Shown: piece after piece, positions 1 to 7,000 of the stretch
How positions within the stretch are numbered: the first letter of the stretch is position 1
Layout: each line of letters opens with the position of its first letter
Assembly (NCBI GenBank): GCA_002491905.1
Contig: DKWV01000047.1
Location: forward strand, 1-16,948
DNA: 16,948 nucleotides
DNA from: Lachnospiraceae bacterium UBA7143
GTDB lineage: Bacteria; Bacillota; Clostridia; Lachnospirales; Lachnospiraceae
Direction: 5' to 3'
Translations under genes and position numbers: made by a program
Notes under the pieces: generated by a model
Seen by the model: the letters and a program-made list of their open reading frames with translations, nothing else
The model's database searches: none
Told to the model about the DNA's origin: nothing

Positions 1-113
1 GAGATTCATTCCTCACCGCTGATGATTGCTGACAGATATTGACAGATACGGGATAAAATCGTAGAGTATAGGTAGATGTCGGTATTGTTCTGCGGGAAAA
101 GGTGAAAACGGCT

Positions 114-1400
114 ATGAAAGATGTGTTGACAGGGCTGGATCAGTACGAAGTTTTTCTGGAAAAGCTGGAAAAAGAGATTGAGAAAATCGGCGACGACCGT
201 ATTATCATTGTGTATACGGATATTAAGCATTTCAAATATATTAACGATACCTATGGTTATAAGGTGGGGGATGCGCTGCTGCAGGATTTTGTCGAGGAAT
301 TTATGGGGAAAACGGATATTATTATATGCGCGGCCAGAGTATATTCCGACAATTTTGTTGTGGCGAACAGGGTTCCGCCCGACCGCTATACCAATGAGGA
401 ATTTCGCGATAAGATCTATCAGTTGAATCTGGAGCGCGAGGCAAAATTCCGCGAGAAATATCTTAACAGCAGGCTGCAGTTTTGTACGGGCATCAGCGTG
501 ATAGACAAGAACAGCCGCAGTCTGGACGCGGAGACAGCTGTTTCCAATGCAAATCTGGCGAGAAAAGTGGCCAAAGAGATGGAGAGCGACAGCTGTGTAC
601 TCTTTGACCAGAGCATGATGGAAGGGATCAAGCGGGAAGTGGAGATCACCTCATCCATTCCCAAAGCGTTGGCGCAGAAGGAATTTCAGGTTTATTTCCA
701 GCCGAAGATTGATACGGAAACCCTTGACCTGATCGGGGCGGAGGCGCTTGTCCGCTGGCAGAAACCGGACGGCACCTTTATTTACCCGGACGAGTTCATT
801 CCGCTGATCGAGCGGAGCGGACAGGTTGTGGATGTGGATTACTATGTATACAGGGAGGTTTTCAGTTTTCTGGCCAGACGGCTGAAGGAAGGGAAAAAGG
901 TGGTTCCGATTTCCCTGAATGTTTCGAGGGTACACCTGAATAAAATGCACATTTTACAGTATGTGAAGGAGCTGCTTGAGGAATTTCAGATCCCCTGCTC
1001 GCTGGTGGAGTTTGAGCTGACGGAAAGTATTTACCTGGAGAATACAGAGAAAGCTCTGGAATTGATTAAAGGTTTACATAAAATGGATATTAAAGTATCT
1101 ATGGACGATTTCGGTTCCGGATATTCTTCCCTCAATCTACTCAGCAAGCTGCCCATTGACATCATCAAGCTGGACAGGGTCTTTCTGAAAGAAGGCGATA
1201 TGCAGGAGAGCGACAGGATCATTATTTCCTGTGTGGTGGATATGGCTAAAAAGCTGAAAATCACTTCCCTGTGCGAAGGGGTGGAAACACAGGAGCAGAG
1301 TGATTACCTGAAGGAAGTGGGCTGCCAGATGCAGCAGGGCTTCTATTTTTCCCGGCCGATTCCGCAGGCAGTTTTTGAGAATCTGATGGAAAAAGACTGA
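114..1400 (+). CDS. Cyclic-di-GMP phosphodiesterase with degenerate GGDEF and intact EAL domain
   Basis: The protein probably hydrolyses cyclic-di-GMP to pGpG in the cytoplasm. A GGDEF fold occupies roughly residues 1-165 and opens with the usual DxLTGL motif, but the signature site reads YSDNF instead of GG(D/E)EF, so cyclase activity is unlikely. The EAL domain (about residues 180-425) keeps EALVRW, the Asn of LNVS, the Glu residues of FELTES, DDFGSG, the Lys of IKLDR and EGVE, which is the set expected of an active phosphodiesterase. There is no sensory or membrane domain, so the protein is short for this family. A GTG at 102 is in frame, but the ATG at 114 is preferred because AAGGTG lies 9 nt upstream; in-frame stops further upstream exclude a longer form. 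The gene is host backbone, upstream of the tRNA. The degenerate GGDEF may serve as a GTP-binding regulatory domain, as in other such proteins, but this is inference. Confidence 0.9.
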   Translation: MKDVLTGLDQYEVFLEKLEKEIEKIGDDRIIIVYTDIKHFKYINDTYGYKVGDALLQDFVEEFMGKTDIIICAARVYSDNFVVANRVPPDRYTNEEFRDKIYQLNLEREAKFREKYLNSRLQFCTGISVIDKNSRSLDAETAVSNANLARKVAKEMESDSCVLFDQSMMEGIKREVEITSSIPKALAQKEFQVYFQPKIDTETLDLIGAEALVRWQKPDGTFIYPDEFIPLIERSGQVVDVDYYVYREVFSFLARRLKEGKKVVPISLNVSRVHLNKMHILQYVKELLEEFQIPCSLVEFELTESIYLENTEKALELIKGLHKMDIKVSMDDFGSGYSSLNLLSKLPIDIIKLDRVFLKEGDMQESDRIIISCVVDMAKKLKITSLCEGVETQEQSDYLKEVGCQMQQGFYFSRPIPQAVFENLMEKD

Positions 1401-1426
1401 CGGGTGAAAAAGTTTTGTAATAAGGC

Positions 1427-1455
1427 TTGCATTTTTTTGCGTAATTCGTTATAAT
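1427..1455 (+). promoter_or_regulatory. Sigma-A promoter of the tRNA-Pro gene
   Basis: TTGCAT (1427-1432) and a perfect TATAAT (1450-1455) are separated by exactly 17 nt. The -10 box ends 13 nt before the first base of the tRNA. This is the strongest promoter seen in the window and fits a stable RNA gene. Confidence 0.85.
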
Positions 1456-1468
1456 AGTAAAGGTTTTT

Positions 1469-1541
1469 CGGGGTGTGGCTCAGGTGGTAGAGCGCTACTT
1501 TAGGGAAGTAGAGGCCGCAAGTTCAAGTCTTGTCACTCCGA
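1469..1541 (+). tRNA. tRNA-Pro, anticodon AGG
   Basis: A full cloverleaf can be folded by eye. The acceptor stem is CGGGGTG/CACTCCG with one G-T pair, the D stem is GCTC/GAGC, the anticodon stem is CTACT/AGTAG with loop TTAGGGA, and the T stem is GCAAG/CTTGT with loop TTCAAGT. The anticodon is AGG at 1502-1504, reading CCU. The C1-G72 pair and A73 are hallmarks of bacterial tRNA-Pro, and G37 fits as well. CCA is not encoded. An A at position 34 is uncommon in bacteria outside tRNA-Arg(ACG), although Pro and Leu examples occur in Firmicutes. The integrase gene downstream makes this gene the likely ICE insertion site. Confidence 0.93.
1517..1541 (+). other. Probable attL core of the ICE (3' end of tRNA-Pro)
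   Basis: Tyrosine integrases of ICEs and phages commonly recombine in the T-arm and 3' end of a tRNA gene and restore the tRNA sequence. The integrase gene starts about 210 nt downstream and points away from the tRNA, which is the usual arrangement. No second copy of this sequence was found in the window, so the exact core and the other end of the element remain unproven. Confidence 0.5.
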
Positions 1542-1551
1542 TATAAAAATA

Positions 1552-1590
1552 CCTGATAATTACGGGTTTCCGTGGTTATCAGGGTTTTTT
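1552..1590 (+). terminator. Rho-independent terminator downstream of tRNA-Pro
   Basis: CCTGATAA (1552-1559) pairs perfectly with TTATCAGG (1576-1583), and ACGG/CCGT extends the hairpin inside. A run of six T follows (1585-1590). It ends the tRNA transcript and insulates the integrase gene from the strong tRNA promoter. If the att core is the tRNA 3' end, this terminator belongs to the element. Confidence 0.85.
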
Positions 1591-1609
1591 AGTTTCAGGG
1601 GAATTTATC

Positions 1610-1679
1610 ATTTTGTACCATCTTTTATCAGCTTTTATCATCCAAATTAGGGTACAAATTAGGGTACAAATTGGGGTAC
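1610..1679. repeat. Short repeats upstream of int, likely integrase arm-type binding sites
   Basis: Three head-to-tail copies of a 12-mer lie at 1644-1655, 1656-1667 and 1668-1679. The first two read AAATTAGGGTAC and the third AAATTGGGGTAC. An inverted relative, ATTTTGTACC, lies at 1610-1619, and two copies of CTTTTATCA lie at 1622-1630 and 1632-1640. The position between the tRNA end and int matches the arm sites bound by the N-terminal domain of Tn916/lambda-type integrases. The binding role is inferred from position and repetition only. Confidence 0.55.
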
Positions 1680-1751
1680 AAGCTGAGAGTGCTAATGGGA
1701 CGAGATATGGCGCATAGAAAGAGGATTCCTTTTCTAAAAGGAGGAATGCAC

Positions 1752-2912
1752 ATGGCAGGCAGAAGAAAAAACGGAGAAGGAAGCTGGGGTACAAAGAAGA
1801 TTCACGGGGATGACTATGTTTATTATCGTGATATCGACGGAAAGTATTATTACGGAAAAAACTCAAGGATTGTAAAGGAGAAAATAAAGCAGGATAAGTC
1901 CAAAGAAATGACAATATCTCCTGATATGGAGAAACAGACGTTTGGTGAGTATATGGTTACATGGCTGCACTCGATCAAGAAGGGAATAGAGGTAACGACC
2001 TATCAATCATATTTGGATGCCGTCAATTCAAGATTGCTCAATTACCGGGCGTATGATCTGGCGAATGTCCGGTTGAAAGATTTGAACGACAAGATGTTTC
2101 AGGCATATCTGAACAGTCTTGCAGAAAATTATTCACTCAACAGTATCAAAAAAGTCTGGGGACTGATTAAAACATGTGTACGCTATGCCGAGGCAAGGGG
2201 CGATATGAAACCTTTGTATCTGAGCGTAACAGTTACGACGCCTTCGGAAGCCAATGTTACGGTAAAGAAGAAGGATATCAAGGTGCCATCAGCAGATGAG
2301 ATAAAGCTGATCTATGACGAGGCGGTCAGTACCTGTTCCAATGGAGCCTATAAGTATGGAAATGCCGCCTTCGTTGTTATCCTTATCATGTACACAGGGA
2401 TGCGGGTTTCTGAGGCAATCGGACTGCAATGGAAAGATGTTGATATGGAACAGAGAGAAATTGCGATAAATCAATCACTTGCTATGGTCAAAGACGTTGA
2501 GAAAGGAGATTCTTCCTATAGTTATAGAATAAAGTCAGCAAAAACGAAAGACAGCAGACGCAGAATTTTCCTGCCGGATAAAGCATTTGAAGCAATTCTT
2601 CATTTTAGAAAATATTATGAAAGCGACGATGGGTTTGTCTGTGTAAATGATAAAAACCAGAATCATTATACAAGGCGGCTTGTGGAAAGAACACTGGCCA
2701 GGATTGTTCAAAATTCACAGTGCAGGGATAAAACGTATTCACCCCATTCTCTGCGGCATGGTTACGGCTCCATCCTGCTGTCGATGGGTACGGATATCAA
2801 GATCGTATCCGAGTTATTAGGTCATAGTGATGTGTCGTTTACCTATAACGTATATATTGATATTTTCGACAGGGATAAGCAGGATGCGGTAATGAAGTTG
2901 AATCAGATTTGA
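1752..2912 (+). CDS. int: Tyrosine recombinase (ICE integrase)
   Basis: This 386-residue protein is a lambda/Tn916-type integrase that would insert and excise the ICE at the tRNA. The N-terminal 60 residues form the arm-binding region (start MAGRRKNGEGSWGTKK), followed by a SAM-like core-binding domain (about 65-165) and the catalytic domain. The catalytic residues are visible: Arg218 in TGMRVSE, a Lys in the SAKTKD segment near 264-266, His332 and Arg335 in HSLRH, His358 in LLGHSD and the nucleophile Tyr368 in YNVYIDI. The ATG at 1752 is chosen because AAAAGGAGG ends at 1744, a 7-nt spacing. An ATG at 1746 and a TTG at 1671 are in frame but badly placed, and the upstream stretch overlaps the repeat array. 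No xis gene is visible next to it. Confidence 0.93.
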   Translation: MAGRRKNGEGSWGTKKIHGDDYVYYRDIDGKYYYGKNSRIVKEKIKQDKSKEMTISPDMEKQTFGEYMVTWLHSIKKGIEVTTYQSYLDAVNSRLLNYRAYDLANVRLKDLNDKMFQAYLNSLAENYSLNSIKKVWGLIKTCVRYAEARGDMKPLYLSVTVTTPSEANVTVKKKDIKVPSADEIKLIYDEAVSTCSNGAYKYGNAAFVVILIMYTGMRVSEAIGLQWKDVDMEQREIAINQSLAMVKDVEKGDSSYSYRIKSAKTKDSRRRIFLPDKAFEAILHFRKYYESDDGFVCVNDKNQNHYTRRLVERTLARIVQNSQCRDKTYSPHSLRHGYGSILLSMGTDIKIVSELLGHSDVSFTYNVYIDIFDRDKQDAVMKLNQI

Positions 2913-2923
2913 TGCGAATGATG

Positions 2924-2974
2924 GGATAAATGCCGATTTTAGCAGTAACAGGATTGAAAAATCGGCGTTTATCC
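2924..2974. terminator. 17-bp hairpin after int
   Basis: Bases 2924-2940 pair with 2958-2974 over 17 positions with a single G-T wobble, leaving a 17-nt loop. It starts 11 nt after the int stop codon. No T run follows on either strand, so it may be a weak bidirectional terminator, an mRNA 3'-end stabiliser or a protein-binding palindrome. Confidence 0.5.
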
Positions 2975-3005
2975 AATAAAATAAAAGCAGAGGGATGGTG
3001 AACAG

Positions 3006-3839
3006 ATGACAAGAGAGGAACAAAAGCAGGACCTCAGGACAGTTGAACAGATCATTGACGATATGAATTTATTCGATGACGATCTAATGTCAATGGTGTT
3101 TGATGGCAATATAGAAGCGACGGAGCTTCTGTTAAAGATTATACTGAAACAGGACGATATCCAAGTGGAAAGCGTTGTAGGACAGCGGGAATTGCAGAGT
3201 CCTGTAGTTGGCGGGAGGGACATCCGTTTAGATATCTGGGCGCAGGACGGTACAGGAAAACATTACAACGTAGAGGTACAGCAGAGACCGGAAGGGGCGC
3301 ACATCAGACGAGCCCGGTTCCATAGCAGTATGATGGACTCCCGGATGCTGAAAGCAGGACAGGATTTTTCGGAGTTGCAGGATTCGTATATGGTCTTTAT
3401 CACCCGGACGGATATCTTTGGGCATGGGATACCGATCTATACGATAGACCGTCATTTTAGGGAAACGGATGAGTTTTTTGATGATGGTTCGCATATCATA
3501 TATGTTAATGGGGCTTACAAGGGTGACGATGCAATTGGGAATCTGGTACACGATTTTGCCTGTAAAGAATCGAAAGATATGTATTACCCGGAACTGGCGA
3601 AGGGCATGAAGCATTTCAAAGAAGAAGGAGGTCGAAAGAAAATGTGTGAAGCGGTTGAGAAGTATGCAAAAGAATATGCTGAAGAATATGCGAAAGAATA
3701 TGCGGATAGACAGATGTTAAATAAGCAGATAGAGATGATCAAAAATCTTATGGCAAATATGAAGCTGGGAGCAGAGCAGGCTATGAATGTGCTTGAAATC
3801 AGTGACAGAGATCGAGAGATTTTAAGGAAAGAGTTGTAA
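3006..3839 (+). CDS. Rpn/PD-(D/E)XK nuclease-family transposase-like protein
   Basis: This 277-residue protein matches the PD-(D/E)XK nuclease transposase family (Rpn-like), which is abundant in gut Clostridia. The nuclease core is visible: Asp76 in DIRLDIW and Glu90-x-Gln92 in NVEVQQRPE fit the D...ExK/Q signature, and the following ARFHSSMMDS and YMVFITRTDIFG stretches are typical of the family. The C-terminal third (about 200-235) is a charged helix with repeated KEYAEEYA units, and such tails vary within the family. RpnA-type relatives in E. coli are DNA endonucleases that stimulate recombination; whether this copy is active cannot be told from sequence. The ATG at 3006 follows a GAGGGATGGTG region and nothing longer is favoured. 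It stands alone between two hairpins and is probably a passenger gene. Confidence 0.85.
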   Translation: MTREEQKQDLRTVEQIIDDMNLFDDDLMSMVFDGNIEATELLLKIILKQDDIQVESVVGQRELQSPVVGGRDIRLDIWAQDGTGKHYNVEVQQRPEGAHIRRARFHSSMMDSRMLKAGQDFSELQDSYMVFITRTDIFGHGIPIYTIDRHFRETDEFFDDGSHIIYVNGAYKGDDAIGNLVHDFACKESKDMYYPELAKGMKHFKEEGGRKKMCEAVEKYAKEYAEEYAKEYADRQMLNKQIEMIKNLMANMKLGAEQAMNVLEISDRDREILRKEL

Positions 3840-3873
3840 GAGCAGATGTCAGAATTATAGGAAAGTGTTAGTG

Positions 3874-3916
3874 ACCGTCCGATTACAGGGGATTATCCTG
3901 CTACCGGGCGGTTTTT
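3874..3916 (+). terminator. Rho-independent terminator after the Rpn-family gene
   Basis: ACCGTCCG (3874-3881) pairs with CGGGCGGT (3905-3912) through one T-G wobble, and five T follow. A smaller hairpin (CAGG/CCTG, 3886-3900) sits in the loop. The CCGTCCG and CGGGCGG words recur in the hairpin at 8050-8086. Confidence 0.75.
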
Positions 3917-3966
3917 ATATTACAAAAAGGAGAGCAGGGGACAAAGTAAATGGCACTACAGGCAGG

Positions 3967-3991
3967 GCGGTCAGAAATGACCGCTTTTTTT
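3967..3991 (+). terminator. Short strong terminator upstream of the surface-protein gene
   Basis: GCGGTCA (3967-3973) and TGACCGC (3978-3984) form a perfect 7-bp stem with a GAAA loop, followed by seven T. It lies only 22 nt before the start codon at 4014, so it could also act as an attenuator for the downstream gene. No promoter was identified between the two. Confidence 0.8.
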
Positions 3992-4013
3992 AATGACGGG
4001 AGGTATGCATAGA

Positions 4014-7000
4014 ATGAAAAAGAAAGCAGTAAGGGCGATCACAGGGCTCTTGTGTGCAGCAATGGTCTTTTCCCACATGGCAGATATGTGCGTTTATGCG
4101 ATGGAGGACGGGATCGGACAGGAAACACCGATACAGGAAAGTGTCTCCGGGAATGATGACACAGGGGAAGCGCAGGAAGAACCCGGAGAGAACGTACAGG
4201 AATCGGCAGACGGCGTCACAGAGCCGGGGACAGGGAGCCCGGAGGAGCCCGCAGAGCCGGATGAAGGGAATCGGGAAAAGGACGGGCAGGAAAAGGGAGA
4301 GGAAAAAAAGGGAGAAGAAGGACTGGAAGAAACCGGACCAGAGCCGGAAGGCAGCACAGGGGCGGAGCCGGAAGCAGAGGTAGACGGAACGGTTTCAGAA
4401 AATACAGCGGAGGCAGAAACGGAGGAGGAGACGGTCCCTGCTGGAATGTTTTTCTCTGTGCAGGCATATTCGGTGGGAGAGTCTTTTACTGTCGATGGCA
4501 AAACTTATAACAGCCTAGATGCGGATGAGACGTATACGGCAGGGGCTGACATTACGGCATACTATTTCGCGGCAGATAGCCTCTTATATTTTGATGGTAC
4601 AGGAGAGATGGAGTGGGAAGGATATTTTGTGCCGTGGTACCATATTTATCCGGAAAGGTGCGTGATTGGGGAAGGGATAACAACTGTCGGGGCGCAGGCG
4701 TTTTACTGGCCGGATCACAGCTTGAAAAGCGTAGTCCTGCCGGATACGCTGCGGATGATCAAAGAGCGTGCTTTTTACCAGTGCGCAGAATTAGAAACGA
4801 TCGATCTGCCGGATGGTCTGGAAAGCATAGGAAAGGAGGCATTTCTGGGATGCCGCAGGATATCTTCTATTGATATACCGGAGAGTGTGACGGAGATAGG
4901 CGAATCGGCATTTTACGAGTGCAAGGCAGCAGCATCCATCCATGTGCCGGGCAGCGTAAAGGAGATCAGGAAGTTTACCTTTGCGTATTGTGAGAAGGCG
5001 GCGGATATACAGATTGATGAGGGCGTTGAAATCATCGGAGATACGGCTTTTCAAAGCTGCGGATGCAAGGAACTTATACTGCCGGGGAGCGTTAAGACCA
5101 TTGGGGAGCGTGCTTTTGGCAACATGAAAAATCTATACAGGGTCACCATACCGGACAGCGTGACACAGATCGGACCCTATGCCTTCACATGGTGCAATAG
5201 CCTGTTTGAGATAACGATTGGTACAGGGGTAACCTCTATCGGAGAAAAAGCGTTTGTTGTTGAGAAAGAAAAGAAATTCCGGTTGTACAGCGGGAATGAA
5301 GCAGTCTGGGATTATGACTGGACAGGGGACAGGAGGGTGGTTGCGTACCGAATCACCTTTAAGAATTTTGATGATGCATGGTCCATGACAAACCTTTTCG
5401 GGATGGGGGAAAAACTTTTAGACTGTGCACCGGATGTGTGGGATTATTCCACGGACGAGGAGATTTTGACCTTTGTGGGCTGGGAGCCGGAACTGACAGA
5501 GGATTCTTTGGTGTCTGCCGATGCGGAGTACATGGCGGTGTACCGATCTGAACCGAGAAAGTACAAGGTGGTGTTCAAGGACTATGACGGCAGCGTGATC
5601 TCCGACTTGGATCTTCCCTATGGTACGGATATCTACACGGCAAAACCCACCAATCCTAGGAGGGAATCGGATGAGGATCACACCTATCAGTTTGACGGTT
5701 GGACACCGGCGCTGACGGAAGGAACCACGGTGACGGGGGACGCGGAGTATACAGCCACATATGCAGATACAGAAAGGAAGTACAGTATAAGATTTCTTGA
5801 CTATAACGGCAGCGTGATCTCCGATCTGGACCTGCCCTATGGTACGGATATCCATGCCGCCAGACCCGCCGATCCCGAAAGAGAGGCGGATGAATCGAAT
5901 ACCTACACTTTCAGCGGCTGGGAGCCGGAACTGACGGAAGGAACTACAGTGACGGGGGATGCAGAGTATACAGCCTCGTATACGTCTGTAGAAAGGGAAT
6001 ACAGCATAAGGTTTCTGGACTATGACGGTACTGTGATCTCCGATCTGAAACTGCCCTATGGTACGGATATCTATACTGAAAAACCTGCCGATCCCAAGAG
6101 GGCGCCGGATGAACGTCACACCTATCAGTTTGACGGCTGGAAACCGGCACTGATCGAGGGGGCAACGGTAACGGGGGATGCAGAGTACACGGCTTCCTAT
6201 ACATCTGCAGAACGGTTGTACCGGCTTTCCTTTGTTGACCACACCGGGAGTACCATCAAGACTGTCATGGAGCCTTACGGGACGAAGATTGCGGACAAAG
6301 CGCCCAAGAATCCCACACGGGAGCCGGAGGGGGCTTATACCTATACATTTGCCGGGTGGCAGCCCGCCCTCTCTGAGACGGATATCCTTACGAGGGATAT
6401 GGAGTATCAGGCCGTCTTCACATCCAGCGCGGCAAAGTGCAGGGTGGTGTTCCAGAATTACGACGGAAGCGTGCTGAAGGAGATTTCCGTGGCTGCAGGG
6501 GAGACGATAGGGGACAGGGCGCCCGCTGCAGCCAGGGCAGGAGAGGGGCATTCGACCTACACTTTCGCGGGGTGGCAGCCCGCTCTTGACAAGAATGCCC
6601 CGGTCATCGGAGACATCACCTACAAAGCACTTTATACCAGAAAGACCCAGACAGGGGTATTAGCTGAAAATGAATTGAACCATCCGGCAGGAGACGGGAT
6701 CAGCGCGGCGGATGTCCGCCTGTACCCTGTCTATGAGATATACGATACTTCGGACCACTTTCAGGAACGGCAGACGGACCGGGAACATCCCGTGGATGCG
6801 GCTGATATCAGGCTGTCGAAGGACAGGATCGAAAAAGACAGCAACCGGATAAGCGCAGAGCAGATAAGCACAGGCTTTCAGACAGAGTTTTCCATTTTCG
6901 GCAGTTACATAGACGGCATTTCCGCCGAGCCTGCAAGCCGGGAGATAAAGACGGGAAGCCGCCTGCAGGAACTGGTTGTTTACTTTACAAGGAACCGGAT

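Noticed and set aside
1671..1751. Longer integrase starting with TTG at 1671
   Set aside because: The TTG lies in the tandem repeat array and lacks a binding site, whereas 1752 has a strong one at good spacing.
4094..4501. Reverse-strand Ser/Pro-rich ORFs over the acidic spacer
   Set aside because: They are shadows of Glu-rich codons (GAG/GAA read as CTC/TTC in reverse), with no start signal.
5559..6434. CRISPR-like regular repeats
   Set aside because: The period is 219 nt, the units are in-frame coding modules without spacers, and no cas gene is present.
5418..6551. Long reverse-strand ORF (377 codons) inside the surface-protein gene
   Set aside because: It is antisense to the 219-nt repeats, which keep the reverse frame open by repetition. 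Its product has no recognisable domain and no ribosome binding site was found.
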